DNA of 64,000 nucleotides from positions 3,534,001-3,598,000 of the forward strand of contig NZ_BQKE01000001.1 in the NCBI RefSeq assembly GCF_036244895.1, read 5' to 3'. Position 1 is the first letter of the stretch. Each line of letters opens with the position of its first letter. Under the pieces are notes generated by a model that saw only the letters and a program-made list of their open reading frames with translations, was not told the DNA's origin and did no database searches. The DNA comes from Persicobacter diffluens (GTDB lineage Bacteria > Bacteroidota > Bacteroidia > Cytophagales > Cyclobacteriaceae). Positions 26,413 to 35,156 of the stretch are shown one piece after another. The position numbers and the translations under genes are program-made.

Positions 26413-26649
26413 GCTAATTCGTTTCGGTTTTAGAGCGTGTTAAAAAACCAAAATTCGCAACGAAAATTTGATTATTGCGGAAGCGGTACCCGATTTTTTT
26501 GAGAGAATAGCATCGCTATTGTTGAGAAATTATCCGAAATCACTTCCAATAATTCGAATTTGCAGCCGGATGGAGGGCTTTTAAAAATACGCTTAGTAAT
26601 GATTTTTTGAATCAAGGCTCCTGCCTGGTTTTTTAAATAGATTTCTACA

Positions 26650-27246
26650 ATGAAATACGGAAAATATTTCCTGATTGCGCTGGCCGTAATCATTCTGGAC
26701 CAGATCGTGAAAATGGCGGTTCATTTCAATATGCCATTGGGATCGGCGGGTCAGATTCAAGTTTTTGGAGACTGGTTCAAGCTACACTATACCCTGAATC
26801 CCGGCATGGCCTTCGGTATGCAGCTGGGTTCTGATTATGGAAAATTAATCCTGACCTCCTTCCGCCTGGTTGCGATGTTTGGAATAGGCTGGTATTTGGT
26901 TCATTTAGCCAAAAAAGGAGCACATACCGGTTTATTAGTTTGTATTGGATTAATTCTGGGAGGTGCTATCGGTAATTTGGTCGACAGTATATTCTATGGT
27001 GTTTTGCTGGACAATGCCCCATATAATGCTCCCAGCCCCTGGTTCCACGGACAAGTCATCGACATGTTCTACTTCGATATCTGGGAAGGCTATATGCCCG
27101 ACTGGTTGCCGCTTTGGGGTGGAAAATACATGGCTTTTTGGCCGATTTTCAATGTGGCAGATTCCGCCATCTTTATTGGCGTAGCACTGATCATTTTGTT
27201 CCAAAAGAAATTTTTAGTGACAGCATCCGGTGAAAGAATCGGATAG
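26650..27246 (+). CDS. lspA: Lipoprotein signal peptidase (signal peptidase II)
   Basis: 198 residues with four membrane helices. Family boxes are present: YTLNPGMAFGMQLG (the NxGxAFG box), GGAIGNLVDSIFYG, VIDMFYFD and FNVADSAIFIG. The last two carry the catalytic aspartates. GNLVDS replaces the usual GNLxDR. It cleaves prolipoproteins ahead of the lipidated cysteine, which fits the many lipoproteins in this window. It follows ileS after a terminator, so it is probably transcribed separately. Confidence 0.95.
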   Translation: MKYGKYFLIALAVIILDQIVKMAVHFNMPLGSAGQIQVFGDWFKLHYTLNPGMAFGMQLGSDYGKLILTSFRLVAMFGIGWYLVHLAKKGAHTGLLVCIGLILGGAIGNLVDSIFYGVLLDNAPYNAPSPWFHGQVIDMFYFDIWEGYMPDWLPLWGGKYMAFWPIFNVADSAIFIGVALIILFQKKFLVTASGERIG

Positions 27247-27268
27247 AGAAAAATATATTTCTATATCA

Positions 27269-27307
27269 AACGCCAATCCTTGATTTGAGGGTTGGCGTTT
27301 TTTTTTG
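27269..27307 (+). terminator. Intrinsic terminator of lspA
   Basis: CGCCAATCC (27271-27279) pairs with GGGTTGGCG (27288-27297 area, one G-U), then a long T run. Confidence 0.88.
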
Positions 27308-27374
27308 TCTTTCCGGAAAGAGAAACCAATAAGATGACTAGCTATTTCAAAATTTGACCTCCGAGCATAAGATA

Positions 27375-28496
27375 TTAAAAATCTGTTTTTTTTGCTGCTT
27401 CAATTAATTTAGTCATTTCTGCTTTTAGGTCAGATGGAGGGACTTCTGACCAATTTCGATCCAACTCTTCATAATCAAGGTCAATTAATGGGGATTGAAT
27501 TTCAGCTATTAATGATTGATGATCCAAAATTGCTTTATGCTGATCCCATACCTCAAGAAGAAGGGCGGGCTGCTTGGTCAATAGTTGAAGGAGGAGTGTG
27601 GCGCTGAATTCAGAAAATTCAATATTATTTTTACAACGGTCATCAAAAGTTAATAGAAAGTCCAAGACATATTCTGCTGTAGGGGCATCTAGTGATTGAT
27701 TCAACTGCAAACAATAGTCTATGTTGCATTCGTAAAGGTCAAGGGTATCCAAAAGATGCGGTTTTCGTCCATCCCGAAAGTAAACAACCGGAATATCTTC
27801 AGAGTAATCATAACCGGCAAATAGATAATTTTCCTGGTTGTATTTTTTTGACTTCCCATAATCCATCAAGACCTTGCCCTCCACCATTTCATATACTTTG
27901 AAGGGTGAATAGGTACCCAATTTAGCATCAATCGAATCGATCTCTTGAAAGGTCTGCACAAAAGAAGATGATCCAATGATCTCCAAAATGCCATTTCCAT
28001 CCAAATCCTCTATGGATGAGACTTGAAATTCTTGATCAAAAACAATCTTTGGAAGCTTATCGGTCAAGGCAAAAATAGTGGTCTGAACAGGACAACAGCT
28101 GTACTGTGTTCCTGAAAGCAGGAGGTAGTTAACTTCTTCACTTCTGGTCAAAAACAATTTATCAGAGCTGATTTCATTATTTTTCGCTGTCCAGATGAGC
28201 GTATCCCATGCTGTTTCCCCTTGAAAAGACATGGTATCGGCATTAATGCTGAAAAGGATTTTTTTGAATATCCCCGGATCCCCAAGCGGAGGCTCTAATA
28301 AAAATATAGTATCCAGATTTCCATCGTTGTTAAGATCATAAGATAATACTTCCACCAACTGCTCAGGATCAATGGTCAGTCGAATCGGAATCTTTTCAGC
28401 AGATGACTCATTCCGCTGTTTATTTGCATGCCTCGCGTCCTTAGGCGCACAGGCAAAAAGTATAAATACTGAAAAAAGCAGAGGTATTCTTCTCAT
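27375..28496 (-). CDS. Lipoprotein with VCBS/FG-GAP-like calcium-binding loops, function unknown
   Basis: 373 residues from the ATG at 28496 (MRRIPLLFSVFILFAC), giving a clean lipoprotein signal with Cys16. An in-frame ATG at 28514 is less likely. Two Asp/Asn-rich loops, DLNNDGNLDTIF and DLDGNGILEIIG, resemble the EF-hand-like loops of FG-GAP/VCBS repeats. The C-terminal third is helical and acidic. It is probably a periplasmic or outer-membrane lipoprotein. The family is not recognised. Confidence 0.75.
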   Translation of the reverse strand: MRRIPLLFSVFILFACAPKDARHANKQRNESSAEKIPIRLTIDPEQLVEVLSYDLNNDGNLDTIFLLEPPLGDPGIFKKILFSINADTMSFQGETAWDTLIWTAKNNEISSDKLFLTRSEEVNYLLLSGTQYSCCPVQTTIFALTDKLPKIVFDQEFQVSSIEDLDGNGILEIIGSSSFVQTFQEIDSIDAKLGTYSPFKVYEMVEGKVLMDYGKSKKYNQENYLFAGYDYSEDIPVVYFRDGRKPHLLDTLDLYECNIDYCLQLNQSLDAPTAEYVLDFLLTFDDRCKNNIEFSEFSATLLLQLLTKQPALLLEVWDQHKAILDHQSLIAEIQSPLIDLDYEELDRNWSEVPPSDLKAEMTKLIEAAKKTDF

Positions 28497-28598
28497 AGGT
28501 ATAAAGCACAACATTTTTGATATAAATGTACCACTGATTGCATAAAGAAATTCAATGGCGTAAATTACATCATTAATCTTATTTAAAATATTAATATT

Positions 28599-28769
28599 AT
28601 GATCAAGGGTAGAAAAATAAGCAAACCTTTTCCACTATTGGCCATCCTGTTTTTCATGGGAATAGCAGTCGGTTATTTTTTTCACACCGACATTCGGGAG
28701 GCTAAAGAAGATTTTATGAGAGGTTTCTCCGGAGCCCGGGAAAAAACATCTGTGGAAATTACGGAGTAA
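28599..28769 (+). CDS. Small single-pass membrane protein (56 residues)
   Basis: ATG at 28599 to TAA at 28767-28769. A basic start (MIKGRKISKPF) leads to one hydrophobic helix (PLLAILFFMGIAVGYFF) and a charged tail (TDIREAKEDFMRGFSG). The N-in pattern and amphipathic tail look like a genuine small membrane protein with no recognised family. It precedes the MutS-like gene by about 80 bp on the same strand, so the two may share a transcript. Confidence 0.6.
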   Translation: MIKGRKISKPFPLLAILFFMGIAVGYFFHTDIREAKEDFMRGFSGAREKTSVEITE

Positions 28770-28850
28770 ATAAAAACCTCACCGGACAGACCAGCCTTAA
28801 TCCATTGGCTCAATTTCCTTTAACCTATTGACTCCGGAAGTTAATCCTCT

Positions 28851-30506
28851 ATGACGTTCCTTTTTTTATTACTCCTCATTACAGGCAGCCTCGCCATTTT
28901 CCATTTCCTGACCAACAGAAAATCAAAAACCGAACTCTCCGCTTTAAAAACAGATTTCGCAAATTTAGACAAGGTCAAGCCCAATCCTCATGACTTCCGC
29001 CTGTATGACCGGTATTTTGGAGATCCCCATTCCTGCATTTCAGCGCAAACGCAACAAGACCTGAATTATGAATCGGTCATCCCCTATATCAACCATTGCC
29101 TCACAGAGGCTGGAAGTAATTATTTATATCACATCTGTAAGCAATTTCAATATGAGCAAAAGGACGGCTTAACCCATTACGCCCGATTTCTTCAAGAAAA
29201 TACCATGGCAAGAAATGAACTCCTGGAAGCCCTTTGGGGTCTGAGAAAGGTGAAGGTAGCGGCTTTTTTAAAATACCTCCACTATTGCCCTGCTCACACT
29301 CCATGGTATTTCAATTATGCCTTTATTTCCTCTTTTGCTTTTCTGAGCTGCCTGATTTCAGGATTCTACCTCCCCACATTTTGGCTACTCCTTGTCCCGA
29401 TATTTATAATCAACCTCCTGATCCACCTTTCTGGAAAATCATTCTTTACCGGCCTCACCTCAACCTTGAACACCCTCCGGCTTTTAAGCCGCTTTCATCA
29501 AAAAACAAGAAATAATCCGGAGCTACAGCGCTTTATAAAGAAGCTGGATTTGAAAAAAATAAATCGAATCAGCGCCATTCCCCTCGCCTTTGGCCCACTA
29601 TCAATAGAAAATGAACTGGCCATCCTCTTTTGGTACCTGAAAGAACTCCTGAATATTGCCTTGTTAATCGAGGTCAATTTGGCTGCGGTATCCAATGCTC
29701 AAATTCGGCAGCACAAAAGCACCCTGTTGTCGTTATTCGAGCTAACCGGCTTCTCAGACACCGCCTTATGCCTTGCTTACTTAAAAACAAAAACGGGAAT
29801 AACTGAAAGCCGGATTATTTCTGATAAGGCTATCTATGCGGAGGAAATCCGTCACCCACTAGTAAAAGATTGTGTGCCAAATTCCCTGACCATCACGCAA
29901 AACATGATGCTTTCCGGAGCTAATATGACGGGAAAAAGTACCCTGATCAGGACAATGGGCATAAATATGCTCCTTTCCAATAATCTTGGTATCGCTTTTG
30001 CCAAAACTTTCCATCATTATCCCTTCGCGGTTTTTTCCTCCATGTCCATCAAGGACAGCCTTGCCAGGAATTCCAGTTATTTCAATGAAGAAGTGGAAAG
30101 CCTGAAGCATATTCTTGAGTACCCGGCCGCTCATAAGCTTATTCTGCTGGATGAACTCTTTAAAGGAACCAATACCAATGATCGCATCCATTACGGCGCA
30201 TCGGTGTTAAATTACCTTGCCGATCAACCGCATAAAATTATCATTTCCACCCACGACCTGGAACTGGAAAATGCACTGAATGATGCTTTCCGGCATTTTT
30301 GTATGGGCTTTGAAATACGGGAAGGCAGCCTGATTTTCAACTATAAGCTTTCCGGAAAGACCGGCAACCATCAAATTGTTCCTTTTATCCTTCAAAAACA
30401 TGGGTTTCCCGAAGAAATCCTTCAGATGAGTCACGCTTCCACAATTTCCCCAGGACGTCCATCAAAAGAAAATTCACAGCGTTTAAGTAGGTTATTAAAA
30501 AGTTAA
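28851..30506 (+). CDS. Membrane-anchored MutS-like ATPase
   Basis: 551 residues. Hydrophobic helices occupy about residues 2-20, 153-172 and 174-193. The C-terminal half is a MutS ATPase domain with Walker A GANMTGKST (356-364), Walker B LILLDELFKG (430-439) and the following NTNDR and ISTHDLELE. The mismatch-binding N-terminal domain of MutS is absent, so mismatch repair is unlikely. A membrane role is implied by topology only. Confidence 0.85.
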   Translation: MTFLFLLLLITGSLAIFHFLTNRKSKTELSALKTDFANLDKVKPNPHDFRLYDRYFGDPHSCISAQTQQDLNYESVIPYINHCLTEAGSNYLYHICKQFQYEQKDGLTHYARFLQENTMARNELLEALWGLRKVKVAAFLKYLHYCPAHTPWYFNYAFISSFAFLSCLISGFYLPTFWLLLVPIFIINLLIHLSGKSFFTGLTSTLNTLRLLSRFHQKTRNNPELQRFIKKLDLKKINRISAIPLAFGPLSIENELAILFWYLKELLNIALLIEVNLAAVSNAQIRQHKSTLLSLFELTGFSDTALCLAYLKTKTGITESRIISDKAIYAEEIRHPLVKDCVPNSLTITQNMMLSGANMTGKSTLIRTMGINMLLSNNLGIAFAKTFHHYPFAVFSSMSIKDSLARNSSYFNEEVESLKHILEYPAAHKLILLDELFKGTNTNDRIHYGASVLNYLADQPHKIIISTHDLELENALNDAFRHFCMGFEIREGSLIFNYKLSGKTGNHQIVPFILQKHGFPEEILQMSHASTISPGRPSKENSQRLSRLLKS

Positions 30507-30572
30507 ATACTGTTAAATAGTTGAGATCCAATATCTTGTATCTTATATTAGGTTAACATCAAACGATTTATC

Positions 30573-30986
30573 ATGCAACGGTTCACTCAGCTCCTATTGA
30601 AATTTTCCTTTGCCCTGGCCATCGTATTCAGCCTTGCATATGATGCTTTGCAGCAAATAGATCATGTCAAAGTCGAATTAAAAGTCCAAAAAGCTTTGGC
30701 CTACCATTGTCCGGATACGCCATGGGCAGATGTTAATGTGGGTAAAATAAAAGCGGAAATGGTTAATCCTATCGCTATGGCCAGTCAGTTTTTCCAGTTT
30801 AATGCATTGGACCTGAAAATTTACGATTTCCTGGGACATCAGCTGGTGCTAAAAACTTATGTCAATCATCCTGGATTCCAACCGGATCCTTGTGAGGCCT
30901 ATTTCCATACCAAATCCCTTCGATTGGAATGTCCGGGCCCCTGTCAGGAAGGCTCCATTTTTAACTATGCGGTGGTTTATTCTTAA
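30573..30986 (+). CDS. Secreted or membrane-tethered hypothetical protein
   Basis: 137 residues with an N-terminal hydrophobic segment (LLLKFSFALAIVFSLAY) that could be a signal peptide or anchor. The four cysteines in the rest (YHCPDTPW, DPCEAY, ECPGPCQEG) suggest disulfides or metal binding. The TAA stop (30984-30986) is part of a TTAA that bounds a mobile-element end. No family recognised. Confidence 0.6.
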   Translation: MQRFTQLLLKFSFALAIVFSLAYDALQQIDHVKVELKVQKALAYHCPDTPWADVNVGKIKAEMVNPIAMASQFFQFNALDLKIYDFLGHQLVLKTYVNHPGFQPDPCEAYFHTKSLRLECPGPCQEGSIFNYAVVYS

Positions 30987-31002
30987 ACCGAATTATGCAT
31001 GC
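30983..31002 (+). mobile_element. TTAA-flanked MITE, 20-bp terminal remnant on a stop codon
   Basis: TTAAACCGAATTATGCATGC matches the left end of the family and is followed directly by the TTAA of a complete copy. Full copies carry a conserved TTAA about 20 bp inside this end, so the complete copy appears to have inserted into the internal TTAA of an older one, whose remainder is gone. Confidence 0.65.
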
Positions 31003-31225
31003 TTAACCCGGATTATTCATGCTTCAATCCTCTTTTAGCTGCAAGGCGGGAAAAATGAAGGAATAGTCTCCTATTTCGAGTTTTTTCCAAAGAAGCAAAT
31101 GAATGGGGAGACAGCAAACTTACCCCAATTTGAGCTATCAGAAATTTAGCAGGTTAAATTATACCCAATTGACAAACAAGCCTTTGTAGTGAACCCTAAA
31201 ACTAGCGGTGAATAATTCGGGTTAA
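31003..31225 (+). mobile_element. TTAA-flanked MITE, copy 7 (complete, forward)
   Basis: 223 bp, TTAACCCGGATTATTCATGC to GCGGTGAATAATTCGGGTTAA, close to the consensus throughout. It sits between the hypothetical gene and the 3' end of nuoD. Confidence 0.92.
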
Positions 31226-31309
31226 AAATCAGGAAAACTGCTACAACATACTGAAATCAGGTTTCCTGATTAGCTTTACAAGAGGGATGGTGCACCATTA
31301 AGGTTAAGC

Positions 31310-32527
31310 TTAGCGGTCCACTTCTCCCAATACCACATCAATAGAGCCCATAATCGCAATCAAGTCGGCCAACATGGTGCCTTTTGACAAAGCGGGCAAA
31401 ATAGATAAATTCACAAAGGAGGCTGATCTTGCCTTGCAACGCAATGGTTTATCGGCACGGCCGTCTGCTTCAAAATAGAATCCCAATTCTCCCTTAGGAC
31501 TCTCCCCGCGGAAGTACAGGCTTTGCGCCTTCGGTCGTATCCTTTTAGGTACAATGGCTTGCGGATCAAATTCCTTATCCCGTTTATAATCTCCCTGAAG
31601 GCGTTCCAGGCATTGCTCAATGATCTTTACAGATTCTTTACATTCCTGCGCACGCACCCAGGAACGATCCCAGCAATCTCCGGTGGTACCCATTTCACCG
31701 TTGCCCACCGGAATATCAAATTCCAGTTCCGGATAAACCGAATAGGCATCTACCCGGCGAAGGTCATATTTCAATCCGGAAGCGCGCAGCATCGGACCGG
31801 TAATGCCATAATTAATGGCCAGATCTCTCGGCAATACCCCCACATTGGCGGTACGCTCCACATAAATTTTATTCTCAATCAACAGCTTATCCGTCTCCAC
31901 CAATTTCGGTTTCAGATAATCGATAAAGGCTTTACACTGTTTTTCAAATCCTACCGGAAGGTCATAATACAAACCACCCACCCAAATGTAGTTGTACAGC
32001 ATACGCGCGCCACAAACCCATTCCAGCAATCTCAGAATATGTTCCCGATCGCGCATCATCCACAAGAAAGGCGTTGTCGCACCGATATCCAGACCATAGG
32101 TTCCTAAAGCCACAAAGTGGGAAGCAATCCGGTTCAATTCCGACACCAAAACCCGGATATACTCCGTACGCTTCGGAATTTGGTCGGTAATGCCCAGCAT
32201 TTTCTCCACGCCCATACAGTAAATGTGCTCATTATTCATGGCCGTCATATAATCCATCCGATCCACATAAGGGATGATCTGATTATACATCAACGCTTCC
32301 GCATGCTTCTCAAAACAGCGGTGCAAATAGCCCAAATGCGGCACCACATCCACGATAATCTCCCCATCGGTGACCACTTCCAAACGCAAAACGCCGTGTG
32401 TGGAAGGGTGCTGTGGACCGATATTGATGATCATCTCCTGATGCTTCAAATCTCCTTCGCCGTATTTCGCCGGCTCGGAAATATTCAGATGTTGGGGATC
32501 ATATTGGTATTGAATCTTATTCGCCAT
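31310..32527 (-). CDS. nuoD: NADH-quinone oxidoreductase subunit D
   Basis: 405 residues. The 49-kDa subunit forms the quinone site of complex I with NuoB. It opens near INIGPQHPSTHGVLRL, the hallmark of NuoD, and has YVDRMDYMTAMNNEH and the C-terminal ASFVNLSILPALSKG. It is the last gene of a nuoABCD run. No nuoE follows: a mobile element and an opposing gene lie downstream. Confidence 0.97.
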   Translation of the reverse strand: MANKIQYQYDPQHLNISEPAKYGEGDLKHQEMIINIGPQHPSTHGVLRLEVVTDGEIIVDVVPHLGYLHRCFEKHAEALMYNQIIPYVDRMDYMTAMNNEHIYCMGVEKMLGITDQIPKRTEYIRVLVSELNRIASHFVALGTYGLDIGATTPFLWMMRDREHILRLLEWVCGARMLYNYIWVGGLYYDLPVGFEKQCKAFIDYLKPKLVETDKLLIENKIYVERTANVGVLPRDLAINYGITGPMLRASGLKYDLRRVDAYSVYPELEFDIPVGNGEMGTTGDCWDRSWVRAQECKESVKIIEQCLERLQGDYKRDKEFDPQAIVPKRIRPKAQSLYFRGESPKGELGFYFEADGRADKPLRCKARSASFVNLSILPALSKGTMLADLIAIMGSIDVVLGEVDR

Positions 32528-32545
32528 CGTCTTGCTGTCGGAAAA

Positions 32546-33046
32546 TTAATACTTCACTTTTATGCCATGATAATACTCCTGCGCCTCATAATCCTTGCGC
32601 ATTGGATGCCCCTCCCAGTCGGCAGGAAGGAGAATTCTCCTCAAATCCGGATGATCACTGAAATGAATCCCATAAAGGTCAAAAGCCTCTCTTTCATGCC
32701 AGTCTGCCGTTTTCCATAAGTCTGAAACGGTGGCAATTTTCGGTGCTTCCTCCTTTTCCTCATTCCTCGGCAATTTCACCTTAATCATCAAATGGTGATT
32801 GTACGGAATAGAGTACAGGTTGTAGACCACACCCAGCGTGCCGGCTTTGGGCCCGTCATCTGTTCCGGAAAGGCAAGAGAGCTGATCAAAATACAGTTCC
32901 TCTTCATCTTTCAGAAAAGCACAAAGCGGATGGATATTTTCTGCGGCCACCGTGATAGAGTGGGGGTGATCCTGCAAATGCTGCGAAAGGATCATTTCCT
33001 CCCCGAATCGGGCGGTAATACGATTGACGATTTCTTCAAAATTCAT
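32546..33046 (-). CDS. nuoC: NADH-quinone oxidoreductase subunit C
   Basis: 166 residues. The 30-kDa subunit is marked by KTADWHEREAFDLYGIHF and DHPDLRRILLPADWEGHP. It lies 18 bp before nuoD and 18 bp after nuoB. C and D are separate genes, unlike the fused nuoCD of enterobacteria. Confidence 0.96.
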   Translation of the reverse strand: MNFEEIVNRITARFGEEMILSQHLQDHPHSITVAAENIHPLCAFLKDEEELYFDQLSCLSGTDDGPKAGTLGVVYNLYSIPYNHHLMIKVKLPRNEEKEEAPKIATVSDLWKTADWHEREAFDLYGIHFSDHPDLRRILLPADWEGHPMRKDYEAQEYYHGIKVKY

Positions 33047-33064
33047 GATTGACCAATTCAGGGA

Positions 33065-33580
33065 CTACATTTCTTTTAATAATTCCTCTACGGCAGTCGG
33101 AGCCATCAGGCTTTCCTGTCGGATTTTTTCCTGTAACTTCAAAAAACCACCGATCAGTGCCTCCGGTCTGGGCGGACAACCCGGCACATAAACGTCTACC
33201 GGGATAATGCGATCCACGCCTTTCACCACATGATAGCCATGGTCCCAATAAGGGCCTCCACAGTTGGAGCAGGAGCCCATAGAAATCACATAGCGGGGCT
33301 CCGCCATTTGCTCATACAATCTGCGGATCCGATCCGCCATTTTGAAAGTTACCGTGCCGGCTACAATCATCACATCAGACTGTCTTGGTGTTCCTCTTGG
33401 AAAAACGCCCAGCCGGTCCAAATCATAATTAGAAGCATAGGCACCCATCATTTCAATGGCACAGCAAGCCAGTCCGAAGCCCATCGGCCACAGGGAAGAA
33501 AGACGCGCCCAATTCAATAAATCATCTACCTTGGTCACAATCACGCCACCCTTGGTAAATTCCTGATCCAATAATCCCAT
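33065..33580 (-). CDS. nuoB: NADH-quinone oxidoreductase subunit B
   Basis: 171 residues. The cysteine ligands of cluster N2 are visible in GLACCAIEMM, MGSCSNCGGPYWD and VPGCPPRPEAL. This subunit passes electrons to quinone beside NuoD. 21 bp separate it from nuoA. Confidence 0.97.
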   Translation of the reverse strand: MGLLDQEFTKGGVIVTKVDDLLNWARLSSLWPMGFGLACCAIEMMGAYASNYDLDRLGVFPRGTPRQSDVMIVAGTVTFKMADRIRRLYEQMAEPRYVISMGSCSNCGGPYWDHGYHVVKGVDRIIPVDVYVPGCPPRPEALIGGFLKLQEKIRQESLMAPTAVEELLKEM

Positions 33581-33601
33581 TGTAAAAGTTTTAAGGGTGG
33601 T

Positions 33602-34075
33602 TTAATAACGATTATTCACCGCATCATACAACTGATCCGGTACTTTGGTATCCACTTTGGGCGGAATCACCTCCGGCTTATCCCAATTCAGGAATCCCTT
33701 GCCCCAGGCGTAAGCCAGTCCCAATACCAAAATAAAGATAAAGACGAACATCTCCACGATAGCAAACCAGCCCCACATGCCGTCGGTTTCTGCGATCAAT
33801 TGTGCATCACCAAAGACCGTGGCCCATGGAAATAAAAAGATAATTTCTACTTCAAAGAGAATAAACAGCAATGCGACAATATAAAAGCGCATATTGAACT
33901 GGCCCCAGGCGGTGCCTACGGTATCTTCTCCGGACTCGTAAGTGGTATTTTTCTCCTCATTAGGACGATGCGGACGAAAAAGCCAGGAGCCGAAATAGGT
34001 CAGCAGTACGAAAAGTACCGAACCGATGATATATAAGAGAATTTCTCCGAAAGCGGAGACTTCAGTGGCGATCAT
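33602..34075 (-). CDS. nuoA: NADH-quinone oxidoreductase subunit A
   Basis: 157 residues from the ATG at 34075 (MIATEVSAFGEILLYI); an earlier in-frame ATG at 34114 would add 13 residues. Three membrane helices flank the family motif RPNEEKNTTYESGEDTVG and the conserved FNMRFYIVALLFILFEVEI. It is the first gene of the nuo run. Confidence 0.95.
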   Translation of the reverse strand: MIATEVSAFGEILLYIIGSVLFVLLTYFGSWLFRPHRPNEEKNTTYESGEDTVGTAWGQFNMRFYIVALLFILFEVEIIFLFPWATVFGDAQLIAETDGMWGWFAIVEMFVFIFILVLGLAYAWGKGFLNWDKPEVIPPKVDTKVPDQLYDAVNNRY

Positions 34076-34201
34076 AACGAAATGTTGATATAAAAATGCA
34101 CTAATGCAAGACAAAGCTAATGAGCTCCCTGAAAAAATGAAAATGCCAATTTTTAAAAGATCGGAAATGTCACTTTGATGTCGAAATAATTACAATCCAA
34201 A

Positions 34202-34209
34202 CAAATATA
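34202..34209 (-). promoter_or_regulatory. -7 element likely driving nuoABCD
   Basis: TATATTTG on the minus strand matches TAnnTTTG exactly and lies about 125 bp upstream of the nuoA ATG. The -33 TTTG partner is not evident at the expected distance, so the call is tentative. Confidence 0.4.
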
Positions 34210-34234
34210 ATTTGGCTTGTTGAGAATTAAGTCC

Positions 34235-34897
34235 TTAATTCTCTCCCATCGGAAAATCAGGATCAATGGGATCTCCTAGATCAAAGTATTTATAATGCCC
34301 GTTCATCCGGATCCGGCGTTTGGCCTCATTGAACTGTTTGGCAATGGGAATGGTCGCCTTCAAGTGTTCGATCAAATAATGCTGGCGTCCCTTTTCTTCT
34401 TCAATCTTCAGCAACTCATACTTTTGTTCCAGGGACAAGCCCAAATAGTGGCCAATACCAAAAGCTTTGGGCTGCTGATTGAATTCTACCCGTCCCACCA
34501 TTTCTAAGGACTGGAAAAACTCCCGCACCTTTTCCTTAAGTTCCAGCACTTTATCCTCATCCACCTCCATATCATTATCCAAATAGCGTACTAAGCCAGC
34601 AGAATATTCTCTGGAAGTCTTTACTTCATCAAATTCTTCCACAATAAAAGCTCTTTGCCCCATCACCTGAATGTCCATTCTGCCATCCGGATACACTTTG
34701 TTAATCGCACGCAAATACACAGAGGTACCATACATCTTTTCATTATCCACTGCCGACAGGATTCCAAATAAACGATCACCCCGCAGGCAATCGTGTACCA
34801 TTTGCTTATACTTTCTTTCGAAAATATGCAGGTTCACTTTCTCCGAGGGAAAAACCACAATTTTGAGGGGAAATAATGGGATGTATGATTGTAGCAT
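34235..34897 (-). CDS. Lon protease N-domain (LON substrate-binding) protein
   Basis: 220 residues, starting LQSYIPLFPLKIVVFPSEKVNLHIFERKY, the typical PUA-like beta fold of the Lon N-domain. The AAA+ and protease domains are absent. Stand-alone copies are frequent in Bacteroidota and have no settled role. They may bind peptides or act in degradation control. Confidence 0.85.
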   Translation of the reverse strand: MLQSYIPLFPLKIVVFPSEKVNLHIFERKYKQMVHDCLRGDRLFGILSAVDNEKMYGTSVYLRAINKVYPDGRMDIQVMGQRAFIVEEFDEVKTSREYSAGLVRYLDNDMEVDEDKVLELKEKVREFFQSLEMVGRVEFNQQPKAFGIGHYLGLSLEQKYELLKIEEEKGRQHYLIEHLKATIPIAKQFNEAKRRIRMNGHYKYFDLGDPIDPDFPMGEN

Positions 34898-35156
34898 ATT
34901 TTTTTAACGGCTTGATTTAGTCCTTTGATTATAGAAATGACCAATAATAAACAGAAAAAGCGGATCTAAACACTCACCACCTGCTCTCCTATTTTTCGCT
35001 CTTAACCAGGAAAAATCGATTAAGAAATTAACGCATTTAAATTCCATATTATTCAAGTTCAAAGCGTTAGATTACAATCAATCATTTTTGGCATGGCCTT
35101 TGGAATATAGCAACAAGTATCCTAAAAAAAATACAAGGACTCAAAACTTAACGATT

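Noticed and set aside
26472..26693. 73-residue minus-strand frame upstream of lspA, with GAGCGTGTTAAAAAACC nearby
   Set aside because: It overlaps the lspA start. The adjacent sequence looks a little like an IS end, but no second end or duplication was found.
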